A stretch of DNA of 35,475 bases from Gammaproteobacteria bacterium (lineage in GTDB: Bacteria > Pseudomonadota > Gammaproteobacteria > Pseudomonadales > Azotimanducaceae), in contig PBRQ01000086.1 in NCBI GenBank assembly GCA_002725995.1, positions 1 through 35,475 on the forward strand, given 5' to 3'. The notes beneath the pieces were generated by a model. That model saw only the letters and a list, made by a program, of their open reading frames with translations, had not been told where the DNA came from and did no database searches. A program made the translations under genes and the position numbers. Of the stretch, positions 18,337-26,788 are shown in pieces; position 1 is the first letter of the stretch, and the number at the start of each line of letters is the position of its first letter.

Positions 18337-19101
18337 ATGTCTGACAAATTGCTCCTTGACCATCAGGACGGAGTTCTGACCCTGACCCTGAACAGGCCAG
18401 ATAGACTGAATGCAATTGATATTGAAATGCTTGATGCGCTTGTTTGCGCGCTGGCGGATGGGGGAGAAGATGATACCGTTGGTGCCATTGTGCTCAGGGG
18501 TGCCGGCCGCGTTTTTTGTGCCGGTGCCGACATAGGCCAGATGGTTGATCATACGCCGGCTGACTGGCAGGAGATTGTTGACCACTACCTGGATCCTATT
18601 CGTCTTATTGCATCAATAGAAAAACCGATCATCGCTCGCTGCCATGGTGATGTCGTTGGCGGTGGGCTTGGGTTAAGTTTGGCCTGTGATTTCCGAGTCG
18701 GTTCGCGGGACTCGCGCTACTGTACTCCCTTTATTAATCTCGGACTGGCTGGCTGTGATATGTCATCCGGATATTACTTGCCCAGACTAATTGGTATGGG
18801 TCGGGCAACTGATATGATGATGACGGGCCGTTTTGTTGATGCCAAAGAAGCATTTGAAATCGGCCTGCTAAGCCGATTGGTTGATGAAAATGAACTTGAT
18901 GACACAGTAATGTCGTTGGCCCGGAGTTTTGCTTCAGGGCCGACCGGAGCACTTGAGTTTACCAAAAAAGCCATTCGAAGGTCGATGGACAATGATATTG
19001 CCGGTGAATTTGACTATGAGATATATGCGCAGGTGCAGTGCCTGCAAAGTGATGCACACCGTGAACGCGTTGCGGCATTTTTTGAGAAGCGAGGGCGATA
19101 A
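18337..19101 (+). CDS. Enoyl-CoA hydratase/isomerase (crotonase family)
   Basis: The protein has 254 residues, full length for the family; a GAGG lies 8 bases before the ATG. It has LNRPDRLNAIDIEM, GAGRVFCAGADIGQM and CHGDVVGGGLGLSLACDFRVG. The segment that carries the second catalytic Glu in hydratases reads INLGLAGCDMSSGYYLPR, without Glu, so it may be an isomerase, hydrolase or lyase of the superfamily. The next gene starts 2 bases after its stop. Confidence 0.9.
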   Translation: MSDKLLLDHQDGVLTLTLNRPDRLNAIDIEMLDALVCALADGGEDDTVGAIVLRGAGRVFCAGADIGQMVDHTPADWQEIVDHYLDPIRLIASIEKPIIARCHGDVVGGGLGLSLACDFRVGSRDSRYCTPFINLGLAGCDMSSGYYLPRLIGMGRATDMMMTGRFVDAKEAFEIGLLSRLVDENELDDTVMSLARSFASGPTGALEFTKKAIRRSMDNDIAGEFDYEIYAQVQCLQSDAHRERVAAFFEKRGR

Positions 19102-19103
19102 AA

Positions 19104-20246
19104 ATGGCAGATGCCTTGTTGAGCATTGAGCAGGTCCAGTTTGCAGAATCAGTTCGATCCTTTGTAGAGGCTGAAATTACGCCCAATGCAACGACTTGGG
19201 ATCTGCAGGAATCCTACCCGAAAGAACTATTTCACAGGTTTGGTGAGCTCGGCTGGTTGGGTGTGACCGTGCCAGAGGCATACGGAGGAACTGGTGGTGG
19301 ATCAGTCCTATATGCGCTCCTGTGTGCTGAACTTGCCCGGGGATCTGCTGGAATTGCGCTAGGTTTTTATGTGCACACGGCGCTAGCTGGTGCTGCACTC
19401 GTTCATCTGGGAGATGAGGCACAACGAAAACGTTGGCTGCCAAAGACTGTAACGGGAGAGAAGGTTGGGTGCTGGGCATATGCTGAGCCAGGTGCTGGAG
19501 CCGATGTTTCCAGTGTGAGAACACGTGCGCTGCGCGATGGTGATGACTATGTTATCAATGGGACCAAGATGTATATCACCAATTCACCCTTCGCAGATTT
19601 CATGGTGGTCGTAGCGATGACCAACCCTGAACTGGGATTGAAAGGTCTGTCTGTATTCATCGTGGATGCAGATACGCCTGGTATCAACGTCAATAAGCCG
19701 CTCCGGAAACTGGGTATGGGCGCTTCTGAAATGGCGGAAATTACTTTTGAAGATTGTCGCGTTCCTGCTGAAAATCGACTTGGCCCAGAGGAAACAGGGT
19801 TTATCAGGGCGCTTAAGATGCTGACCCTGGGGCGAATTGCCAGTGCCGCTTTTGGTGTTGGCCTTGGTCGGGCCGCGATGCAGGAATCCCAGTCCTATAG
19901 CCAATGCCGAATACAATTCGGTGGACCGTTGACCGCAAATCAGTTCATCAGATTCACCCTGGCGGATATGGCCACCAGGCTGGAGGCTGCATGGCAGCTC
20001 TGCCTGCATAGTGCGCGCCTAGCAGATGCTGACCTGCCCCATGACCAGGAAGCATCCATGGCGAAGCTTTTTGCAACCGAGACCTGCACCTGGGCCTGTG
20101 AGCGAGCACTTCATCTCTGCGGTGCTGAGGGATATATGAAGGAAAGTCCGGTCCAGCGATTTTACCGTGATTGTAAGGTGCTTGAAATTGGCGAAGGTAC
20201 TAGTGAGATTCAAAGAGAAACGATATTCAGGCAGTTGGGAGTTTAA
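19104..20246 (+). CDS. Acyl-CoA dehydrogenase, short/medium-chain type
   Basis: The 380-residue enzyme has the classical C-terminal motif EIGEGTSEIQRE; E364 is the catalytic Glu of the short/medium-chain acyl-CoA dehydrogenases. The flavin motif CWAYAEPGAGADVSS and YVINGTKMYITN are also present. It differs from the isovaleryl-like enzyme at 15410, so the operon holds two dehydrogenases with different active-site designs, probably serving successive steps. It starts 2 bases after the hydratase and stops 2 bases before the TetR gene. Confidence 0.94.
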   Translation: MADALLSIEQVQFAESVRSFVEAEITPNATTWDLQESYPKELFHRFGELGWLGVTVPEAYGGTGGGSVLYALLCAELARGSAGIALGFYVHTALAGAALVHLGDEAQRKRWLPKTVTGEKVGCWAYAEPGAGADVSSVRTRALRDGDDYVINGTKMYITNSPFADFMVVVAMTNPELGLKGLSVFIVDADTPGINVNKPLRKLGMGASEMAEITFEDCRVPAENRLGPEETGFIRALKMLTLGRIASAAFGVGLGRAAMQESQSYSQCRIQFGGPLTANQFIRFTLADMATRLEAAWQLCLHSARLADADLPHDQEASMAKLFATETCTWACERALHLCGAEGYMKESPVQRFYRDCKVLEIGEGTSEIQRETIFRQLGV

Positions 20247-20248
20247 GG

Positions 20249-20872
20249 ATGGGGGTACAGGAACGTCGGGAACGCGAAAGGGAAGCTCGTAGAGGGGCGG
20301 TGCTTGATGCCACGAGAGCGATACTGCTTGAGAAGGGGTTTCGTGGTACGACGACAAAAGGTATTGCTGAGCGCTGTGAGCTTTCGGAAGCGACCCTCTT
20401 TTTCTATTTTAACAACAAAGACGAAATTCTCGTCTCATTGCTTTTTGAGAGTATCCAATTCTGGGCTGCTGGACTCGACAAGATTGCGAGATCCAGTGTA
20501 GGTGCAGAGAAGAAACTTGATCTGATTTGGCGCTTTCATGAAAAGGTCAACGATGAGCATCCGGAATACTATGTGATGTCTGCTTATCTGGCCCAGCCGA
20601 ATGCCCTCGAAGGAGTCTCGGAGGAGATCAAAGAAAGGATTGTTCAACAATCTGGTGACAACTTTCAGCGGCTCGCGAGCCTGCTTGAGGAGACGACCGG
20701 ACAGGCCGATGGGCGACACATGGCGGATACCATGTGGGCAACATTTCTCGGGCTGATGGTATTGCGGGAATTCAGAGTTAACCTAGGGCACGGCGATGTG
20801 AGAAACAAAAGGCAGGATCGAATAACGGCTTTTGAATGGCTAAAAGATGGTTTCCTTAAAACAAATGAATAG
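20249..20872 (+). CDS. TetR/AcrR-family regulator
   Basis: This 207-residue protein has a typical N-terminal helix-turn-helix (about residues 15-62: VLDATRAILLEKGFRGTTTKGIAERCELSEATLFFYFNNKDEIL, given here as the span rather than a match) and an unrelated helical ligand domain. It is embedded in the operon, 2 bases after a dehydrogenase gene and overlapping the alcohol dehydrogenase by one base. Likely an acyl-CoA-responsive repressor of the surrounding clusters; the CTTGATTGNCAAG palindromes at 15344 and 22670 are its best candidate sites. Confidence 0.92.
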   Translation: MGVQERREREREARRGAVLDATRAILLEKGFRGTTTKGIAERCELSEATLFFYFNNKDEILVSLLFESIQFWAAGLDKIARSSVGAEKKLDLIWRFHEKVNDEHPEYYVMSAYLAQPNALEGVSEEIKERIVQQSGDNFQRLASLLEETTGQADGRHMADTMWATFLGLMVLREFRVNLGHGDVRNKRQDRITAFEWLKDGFLKTNE

Positions 20873-20883
20873 TGGATTTTGAG

Positions 20884-21933
20884 ATGAGTGCAATGCAGGC
20901 AGCGCGCCTTTATAAATCAGGTGAACCCCTAAGTGTCGAGTCCATTCCTGTACCGGTCCCCGGAAAGAATGAAATCCTGGTGAAGGTTGAGGCCTGCGGC
21001 TTATGCGGAACGGATATTCATCTGGCGGTGGATGGGGACATTCCCGTCCAGAGATCACCCATTACGCTTGGTCACGAAGCAGCGGGGATTGTGTCGGAAT
21101 TGGGTGAAGATGTGGACGAATACTCAGTGGGAGACCGTGTGGCCCTGTTTCCCTCGGCAACCTGCGGGCACTGCCGGTTCTGTATGGCAGGCAGAGAGTC
21201 GCTATGTGCATCGGCAAAAGTCTACGGCATGGTCCGTGATGGTTCCCTGGCTGAATATGTAACAGCCCCCGTGTGGTCGGTGGTGCGAATACCAGCAGAC
21301 GTTTCATTTGAACAGGCTGCTATCGTGACCGATGGGGTATCAACGCCTTTTCATGCCCTGCGTTCACGCGGTGCTCTTAAGGCCGGGGAATCAGTTTCGG
21401 TGGTCGGGTGTGGCGGCCTGGGTACCCACGCCATTTTACTTGCACGGATGATGGGGGCTGGATTTATTGTCGCTATTGATACTCAGGAAGCGGCGCGAAA
21501 CAGAGCGCTGGAGTTCGGCGCGGATCTAGCGATCGATCCATCAGGTGAGCCGGGTGCACGCAAGATGATTCATCAGCAATTTGGCGGGGGTGTGGATTTA
21601 TCGCTCGAGTTTGTAGGGAGAGCGAGCACCGTCAATGCCGCGATCAGTTTACTCGGTACCGGTGGTCGTGCGGTGATAGTAGGTGTCGGTATGGAATCAC
21701 CACAGCTGCCCCCGTTGGTTCGATTTGTAGGCAAAGAGCATGCAGTTATCGGTTCCTTCGGTATGGACAAACGTGACATCGAAGATCTGCTGAATCTGGT
21801 TGCCAGAAAGCGGCTGGACCTGAGCAGTTCTATTTCTGCCCGTTATCCCTTGTCCGAAATCAATGAGGCGCTTCAGCGTCTTGCAGACCAGAATACTGAT
21901 GTGGTCAGGCTGGTCGTTAATCCCGGCAGTTAA
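20884..21933 (+). CDS. Zinc-dependent alcohol dehydrogenase (MDR family)
   Basis: It is an NAD(P)-dependent alcohol/aldehyde oxidoreductase of about 349 residues. The catalytic zinc region CGLCGTDIH and GHEAAG are present. The structural zinc Cys set is CGHCRFCMAGRESLC, the Rossmann loop VVGCGGLGTHAI, and the following acid is in AIDTQEAA, favouring NAD. A GTG at 20872 overlaps the TetR stop (TAGTG), and an ATG at 20884 is equally possible; the latter is used. It may oxidise a hydroxy intermediate of the pathway. Confidence 0.9.
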   Translation: MSAMQAARLYKSGEPLSVESIPVPVPGKNEILVKVEACGLCGTDIHLAVDGDIPVQRSPITLGHEAAGIVSELGEDVDEYSVGDRVALFPSATCGHCRFCMAGRESLCASAKVYGMVRDGSLAEYVTAPVWSVVRIPADVSFEQAAIVTDGVSTPFHALRSRGALKAGESVSVVGCGGLGTHAILLARMMGAGFIVAIDTQEAARNRALEFGADLAIDPSGEPGARKMIHQQFGGGVDLSLEFVGRASTVNAAISLLGTGGRAVIVGVGMESPQLPPLVRFVGKEHAVIGSFGMDKRDIEDLLNLVARKRLDLSSSISARYPLSEINEALQRLADQNTDVVRLVVNPGS

Positions 21934-21981
21934 GACTCTGCCAGGTAACGCCAAGCTGACGCTTCAATGGAGTATAAGCAG

Positions 21982-22620
21982 ATGCAGTACGAAGCACTTA
22001 TTTGTGAACAGCAGGACTCGGTTGCCCTGGTTACGCTCAACCGCCCGGACAAACGCAATGCCTTGTCCAGGTTATTGAGGGATGAAATTGTTGCGTGCCT
22101 CGGGGAACTGGAGTCATCAGAAGATGTTCATGCAATCGTCTTGACCGGAGCAGGGGTCTCATTCTGTGCCGGGTTTGATCTGAGCGAATTTCAAACCGGC
22201 GATATGGAGGAGATTTTCACTCATGCGACCAGCTACCATCATAAGGTGCACAACTGTAGCAAACCAATTGTCGCGGCGGTCAATGGAAACGCCATGGCCG
22301 GTGGTATGGATCTCGCCGCAATGTGCGATTTAAGGATTGCTGCTGTTGACTCGATGTTCGGACAACCCCAGGTGAAAATGGGCATCGAGGCTGCCTATGA
22401 CCTGATGAGCACTGTTTTACCTGGCCCCCTGGCACGAGAATTATGTTTAACGGGCCGGCCCATGAATGCCAACGAAGCCTTGAGTGTTCATTTTGTCAAC
22501 GAGGTTGTTGAAGCGGATCAATTGCTTGAGCATGCCCACCGGGTTGCCGAGACCATCGCCGCTTCTGGTTATGCTATGAAGCCTAGTTTCCTGCAGACAC
22601 AGCCTGACCTGTTTAGCTAA
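21982..22620 (+). CDS. Enoyl-CoA hydratase/isomerase family, short C-terminus
   Basis: GGAG lies 9 bases before the ATG at 21982, giving 212 residues, about 40 fewer than most crotonases. The core is intact: LNRPDKRNALS, GAGVSFCAGFDLSEF and NGNAMAGGMDLAAMCDLRIA. The usual GGTQRL segment is replaced by AAYDLMSTVLPG. The chain ends soon after TIAASGYAMKPS, so the C-terminal helices that complete the CoA pocket are missing or very short. It could be a non-hydratase superfamily member or a truncated gene. Last gene before the palindrome at 22670. Confidence 0.85.
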   Translation: MQYEALICEQQDSVALVTLNRPDKRNALSRLLRDEIVACLGELESSEDVHAIVLTGAGVSFCAGFDLSEFQTGDMEEIFTHATSYHHKVHNCSKPIVAAVNGNAMAGGMDLAAMCDLRIAAVDSMFGQPQVKMGIEAAYDLMSTVLPGPLARELCLTGRPMNANEALSVHFVNEVVEADQLLEHAHRVAETIAASGYAMKPSFLQTQPDLFS

Positions 22621-22669
22621 TGTATTTCCCACACTTATCGGGGTTAATATCCATTCCTTTTTTCCTTCG

Positions 22670-22686
22670 TTCTTGATTGACAAGAA
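22670..22686. promoter_or_regulatory. Operator-like palindrome upstream of the 22751 acyl-CoA dehydrogenase
   Basis: TTCTTGATTGACAAGAA has 6-base perfect arms. It shares CTTGATTGNCAAG with the complement of the palindrome at 15344-15360. It lies 64 bases upstream of the ATG at 22751. The shared core makes a common regulator likely and marks 22751 as a separate promoter. Confidence 0.6.
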
Positions 22687-22750
22687 GTAGCAGAAAACAC
22701 GAGTATGTGGGGATTACATGAAGTAAACCCTAAACACGCAGGAGCAACCA

Positions 22751-23998
22751 ATGCCTGATCTAGCAGATGACCTGAATAATCTGGTGATGTCTAAGGAAGT
22801 CCAACCACTATTCGATGCTGTGAAAAAACATATCGATGAGAATGTGGAGCCGATAGTTGAAGAATTTTATGCCCTCGACAAGGATAAGGAAGACCGCTGG
22901 TCATGGCACCCAAGGCAATTGGAACTGCTGGAAGGAGCAAAGTCCAAGGCCAAAGAGTCGGGCTTGTGGAATTTTTTCCTGCCAGATGCTGAAACCGGAG
23001 AAGGGCTAAAAAATCTTGATTATGCCTATATTGCGACTGAGCTCGGCCGTAACCCGCTTGCCTCGGAGACACTGAACTGCAGCGCCCCCGATACGGGAAA
23101 TATGGAAGTGCTTGAGCGGGTTGGTACAGAAGAGCAGAAGGAGAAATGGCTTAAACCACTATTGAACGGAGAAATTCGCTCCGCCTACGCCATGACGGAA
23201 CCGGGTCAGCCTTCCTCCGATGCCAAAAACGTCAGTACCAGTGCGGTGCTTGAAGGTGACGAATGGGTTATTAACGGTGAAAAGTTCTATATTTCCGGTG
23301 CTGGTGATCCCCGCTGTAAAATACTGATTACCATGGTGAAAACCGACCCTGACGCGGCTCCCAGCAGGCAGCAATCCCAGATACTGGTGCCAATCGACAC
23401 ACCGGGGGTCAATATTGTTGGACCCATGCATGTTTTTGGATCAGATGGGGCACCTCATGGGCACATGAATATTAAGTTCGAAGATGTCCGTGTACCAAAA
23501 GAAAATGTCCTGTTGGGACCGGGGCGAGGTTTTGAAATCTCCCAGGTACGTCTTGGTCCTGGCCGCATACACCACTGTATGCGCTCTATCGGCATGGCTG
23601 AAAAAGCACTTGAATTGATGGTGAGGCGGGCCGGCAGTCGGGTGGCGTTCGGTAAGCCGATTGCCAAGCTTGGCAAGAATCTCGAGGTTATCTCGCGGGC
23701 GAGGATAGACATCGACGCCTGTCGACTGATGGTATTGCAGGCCGCCAAGGCGATGGATGTGCTTGGGAACAAGGAAGCCAGGGTATATGTGAGTGCCGTC
23801 AAGGCAATGGTACCGGAGAAGGTCTGCGACATTATTGACCAGGCAATCCAGATGCATGGTGCCGCTGGTGTTTCCCAGTGGACCCCGCTCGCTGGTATGT
23901 ATACCGGAACACGGACCCTGCGACTGGCTGATGGCCCTGATGAAGTTCACCATATGGTGGTGGGTCGTGCGGAAGTTCAGAAATATGACCTTTGGTAA
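22751..23998 (+). CDS. Acyl-CoA dehydrogenase, ACAD10/11-like
   Basis: This 415-residue protein has AGGAG six bases before the ATG. Its pattern (AYAMTEPGQPSSDA, WVINGEKFYISGAG, GPGRIHHCMRSIGMAEKALELM, RLADGPDEVH) resembles the ACAD10/11 group, which often handles long or 4-hydroxy acyl-CoAs. The EGT catalytic position is ADGPDE, so the base lies elsewhere in this group. It has its own operator-like site and is followed by a long leader before the orphan gene at 24168. Confidence 0.93.
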   Translation: MPDLADDLNNLVMSKEVQPLFDAVKKHIDENVEPIVEEFYALDKDKEDRWSWHPRQLELLEGAKSKAKESGLWNFFLPDAETGEGLKNLDYAYIATELGRNPLASETLNCSAPDTGNMEVLERVGTEEQKEKWLKPLLNGEIRSAYAMTEPGQPSSDAKNVSTSAVLEGDEWVINGEKFYISGAGDPRCKILITMVKTDPDAAPSRQQSQILVPIDTPGVNIVGPMHVFGSDGAPHGHMNIKFEDVRVPKENVLLGPGRGFEISQVRLGPGRIHHCMRSIGMAEKALELMVRRAGSRVAFGKPIAKLGKNLEVISRARIDIDACRLMVLQAAKAMDVLGNKEARVYVSAVKAMVPEKVCDIIDQAIQMHGAAGVSQWTPLAGMYTGTRTLRLADGPDEVHHMVVGRAEVQKYDLW

Positions 23999-24119
23999 TG
24001 TCAGTCTGGATCTGGCTCTGTAAAGGAAACTGACTGGCCTGAAGGCACCTGAAGTGCTGACGGGGTAGACCGTGCAAGACAGGTTCGGGGGCGCGCGAAA
24101 CATGTGCATCCCGAGTCTG

Positions 24120-24133
24120 TTGATCTGGATCAT
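24120..24133 (+). promoter_or_regulatory. Imperfect FNR-type box
   Basis: TTGATCTGGATCAT matches TTGAT-N4-ATCAA except at the last base. Its centre is about 41 bases from the ATG at 24168, which would leave almost no leader for a class II promoter, so it may be a chance match or act by another geometry. Confidence 0.3.
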
Positions 24134-24167
24134 TTACATATCTTCGGCGGGCGAGGAGTATAGTCAC

Positions 24168-24524
24168 ATGACTGTACTCGCCATCAATCTGGATAAGAGC
24201 CAATCCGACGCTATCACCTGTGAGCTTGGTGAGACCGTGTGCGCGGTTGAGAACCTGGAAGATGGATGCGTGCTGGTTGAAAAGGAAGAGTTCTCCAAAA
24301 TCATCTACTGCATAACGGCAGACAGCCCCAATCTTGCTGAAATCACAAATTTGGTCGGTCTGACGCTTATCTCAACTAGAATTATTCTTATTGGTCAACC
24401 AGAAGTGCTTGCCGCGAGAAACGATTGGTGTGGCCTTGGCGTTGAGCTACTGCCCAATCCAACCGTGAATGAACTGATCCACGGTATCGAAGACAAAAGT
24501 ATTCAATCTATCACCAAGGGGTAA
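24168..24524 (+). CDS. Unrecognised 118-residue cytoplasmic protein
   Basis: GAGGAG lies 9 bases before the ATG at 24168, which decides the start. The protein is acidic, has no signal peptide or membrane helix, and alternates β-like and helical segments (MTVLAINLDKSQ, CVLVEKEEFSKIIYCIT, LTLISTRIILIGQPEVLAA). The alternation is faintly receiver-like or ferredoxin-like, but no phospho-Asp pattern is visible and no family was recognised. It precedes the broken CBS gene (convergent) and follows an acyl-CoA dehydrogenase by 169 bases. Confidence 0.7.
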   Translation: MTVLAINLDKSQSDAITCELGETVCAVENLEDGCVLVEKEEFSKIIYCITADSPNLAEITNLVGLTLISTRIILIGQPEVLAARNDWCGLGVELLPNPTVNELIHGIEDKSIQSITKG

Positions 24525-24569
24525 CATCCGCTGGCTCACCTATTAAAAGCTCGTCTATTCAAAGCTCAA

Positions 24570-24991
24570 TTATTCATAGTCTTCGGCGTATTCGAGTTGC
24601 TCAAGTAGATTGATTGCTATGGCGATAAAGTCGCTATCGGTCACGATGCCACATAATTTACCATCCTCAACCACAGGCAGACAGCCTATTTTGTGACGCT
24701 AAAGGGTATGTGCTGCGACCCGCAAATTCGTGGTCGGTGATACCGTTGCAACCCCTTCCTGCATGATGTCCTTTACCTTTGTCTCTGTATAGGCAACTTG
24801 CCGGTTGTTAGCAGTCACAGGTGTTGCTGACAACAGGTCGCGGTGGCTCACAATACCCTGTAACTCTCCGTCAAGCAAAATGGGCACATGCGTATGTGTT
24901 TTTCCGTCATGAGTTCATGTAGTTCAAGCAGTGTTACATCCGGTTTGAGGGTGGATATCCCCGTTGTCATAATCTCATCTAAAGTAACCAT
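24570..24991 (-). pseudogene. Two-CBS-domain protein gene, broken by a frameshift and an amber stop
   Basis: The start at 24991 has an excellent GGAGG, 4 bases upstream. The first residues (MVTLDEIMTTGISTLKPDVTL) are a normal CBS opening. Near 24889 the frame shifts by one base (the CBS core reads naturally as HVPILLDGE if one C is restored). Later the frame carries a TAG at 24699-24701 between AAHTL and RHKIGCLPVVEDGKL, after which the second CBS core continues in frame to a TAA at 24570. The span of 422 bases would give a 140-residue protein if one base were added. CBS pairs bind adenosine nucleotides as energy sensors. Two lesions argue for real decay rather than one sequencing error. Confidence 0.8.
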
Positions 24992-25314
24992 ATTGCCTCC
25001 GATAGTTCCATTATCTATTACGTTTTCTACTATGTGGTTTATTGCCGGCAGCCAGTTCCGGTCAAGGTCCTACCGATTTCGAAGCTGGTTCCGGGTGGCT
25101 GTACTCACGACCTTTCAAATTCATCGGTCTGATGAATTTCGTGTTCTATACACTCTATATACAAGGTTCTATACACAAGAAAGACTGGATGGGAATATCA
25201 TTGCCTCGTCCGAAATGCCTCACCTGTCCCTAGTTTAATGCATATTGGCGAGGAGTGAAATTTACTAATACACGCCGAATTTAACAACTGTACTGCTCGG
25301 AACTATTCGTTAGT
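24992..25314. other. 323-base intergenic region without a convincing gene
   Basis: The region lies between the broken CBS gene and the ferredoxin stop. It is A/T-rich in its right half and holds a pair of 11-base direct repeats (25143-25176). A 63-codon rightward frame from a TTG at 25042 lacks a ribosome site and family resemblance. It presumably contains the old CBS promoter. Confidence 0.6.
25143..25176. repeat. Pair of 11-base direct repeats
   Basis: GTTCTATACAC occurs at 25143-25153 and again at 25166-25176, 23 bases apart (about two helical turns). The spacing would suit a regulator binding one face of the DNA, but no function is known. Confidence 0.6.
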
Positions 25315-25635
25315 CTAGTACTGCCGTTCTGGCATCATTACCCGAAGACCTTCGAGTTCATCCGTTACTTCAATCTGGCAGGATAAACGGCTGCTGTTCT
25401 TAGCATCGAAGGCAAAATCAAGAATATTACGTTCCAGTTCGCCCGGAGTCCCACAGACTGCCTCCCAGGCTTCCGGTATATACACATGGCAGGTTGCACA
25501 GGCGCATAGCCCTCCACAGTCACCTTCGATTCCGGGAACCATGTGAGAGACGGCACCCGTCATTAAAGTTTGACCATTCGTAAGGTCAACCTCATGCTCG
25601 GTGCCATTGAATTCTACATAGGTAATTTTTGTCAC
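25315..25635 (-). CDS. [2Fe-2S] ferredoxin, adrenodoxin/putidaredoxin type
   Basis: This 106-residue protein has the vertebrate-type ferredoxin ligand set C40, C46, C49 (GDCGGLCACATCHVYI) and C86 (SCQIEV). Such ferredoxins pass electrons to oxygenases (P450s or diiron enzymes) or Fe-S assembly. The GTG start overlaps the stop of the PAS gene by one base (TAGTG), so it is translationally coupled. The diiron protein two genes upstream is an obvious candidate acceptor. Confidence 0.92.
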   Translation of the reverse strand: MTKITYVEFNGTEHEVDLTNGQTLMTGAVSHMVPGIEGDCGGLCACATCHVYIPEAWEAVCGTPGELERNILDFAFDAKNSSRLSCQIEVTDELEGLRVMMPERQY

Positions 25636-26780
25636 TAGGGTTCAATCAACTTCCTGGCTTCCGCAATAATATAGATCAGTTGCTTCTTATCGTCAGTAAC
25701 CGGGATAAGAGAAAAATCGATCTCGAGAGTACCACGGCTGGTTGCCAGTTCAGTTCTGGTGCGTACGGTGAGCCCTTGAATAGCTTCTGCCACGTTATCC
25801 TTAAGGACATTCATTCTTTCACTTGAACCTGCTTCATCCCACCAGGCTAGCTCCCAGAGACGTTTGTCTTCAATGGCTTCATCAAGGGGCAGCAACTCCC
25901 TGGCAGCACTATTAATTTCCAGTACCAGACCAGTAGCATCAAGCAGGGCAATAGCCGACACAGCATAATCAAAGATAGCTCGAAATCTGGATTCCTTGTC
26001 CTGGAGTACTTGCTGCGCGAGCTTTCGTTCACTGATGTCACGAATCTGTGCGCTCATTATCTGCTTGTTGTCGATATAGGTTTTGGTAATTGATGCCTCG
26101 AGGGGGAGCACGGCCCCTGATTTATGCAGACCGACGATTTCACCACGCTTACCCATATGCTTTGATGGGGTTTTGTCAGTGGCAAAGGATTGAAGATCCT
26201 TAGCGTGGGTGTCGCGGTATCTTTCAGGAATCAGGGTGTTAAGCTTCTTGCCAAGGATTTCATTTTCAGTATAACCGAATAATTCTTCAGCTTTTTTGTT
26301 CCAGAGACAAATGTTCTCTTCAGAATCAATGCTCAAAACAGCATCTTCACCAATGGCAATAATGCGGTTGGTGACTAATTGGTCATGGCGAAGCCGAGTG
26401 GTCTGTTCCTGTTCTTCGGTGATGTCTCGAAGTACCACTGCAAAATAGACATCAGACTGGTCCTCAAATTTTGAAACCCTGACCTGATATCGCCTTTCAT
26501 CACCGTTTTTTGTGACTCCGCGTAGAGACAGGTACCGCAGTTGTTCCGGGTTAGGTTCTTCAGCCCAGCGTTTAAGCCACGAGACGACGTCGACTTTGCG
26601 TCGGTTTGATTCAGGCAGCAATTGGGAAATATGCTTCCCCAGCATATCGTCGTTGCTAAAGCCAGATTGTTTGGAGGCAGAATCATTGAAAAACACAATC
26701 TCGCCAGATGGCACCACAATTATCAACGCATCAGGGAGGTTTATTAATAGCTGCGCTGCATATGATTCTATGAAACTCAA
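25635..26780 (-). CDS. Triple PAS-domain sensor without output domain
   Basis: The 381-residue cytoplasmic protein contains three PAS domains: about 8-125 (INLPDALIIVVPSGEIVFFN ending in VVLRDITEEQ), 135-255 (IGEDAVLSIDSEENICLWN ending in AQIRDISERK) and 265-378 (FDYAVSAIALLDATGLVLEIN). PAC-like strands follow the first two. No histidine kinase, GGDEF, EAL or HTH segment follows. It starts at a TTG 8 bases after the diiron stop without an obvious ribosome site, so coupling is likely. It may sense redox, oxygen or a ligand and act on partner proteins. Confidence 0.85.
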   Translation of the reverse strand: MSFIESYAAQLLINLPDALIIVVPSGEIVFFNDSASKQSGFSNDDMLGKHISQLLPESNRRKVDVVSWLKRWAEEPNPEQLRYLSLRGVTKNGDERRYQVRVSKFEDQSDVYFAVVLRDITEEQEQTTRLRHDQLVTNRIIAIGEDAVLSIDSEENICLWNKKAEELFGYTENEILGKKLNTLIPERYRDTHAKDLQSFATDKTPSKHMGKRGEIVGLHKSGAVLPLEASITKTYIDNKQIMSAQIRDISERKLAQQVLQDKESRFRAIFDYAVSAIALLDATGLVLEINSAARELLPLDEAIEDKRLWELAWWDEAGSSERMNVLKDNVAEAIQGLTVRTRTELATSRGTLEIDFSLIPVTDDKKQLIYIIAEARKLIEP

Positions 26781-26788
26781 TTGAACTG

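Noticed and set aside
23441-24133. Long leftward open frame of 230 codons
   Set aside because: It lies antisense to a clear acyl-CoA dehydrogenase, has no family pattern and no ribosome site.
25042-25233. Rightward 63-codon frame ending in CLTCP
   Set aside because: Begins with TTG without a ribosome site and resembles nothing recognised.
24888-25238. Rightward frame of 116 codons
   Set aside because: It is antisense to the 5' part of the CBS gene and then runs into noncoding DNA; its composition is low in family-like pattern.
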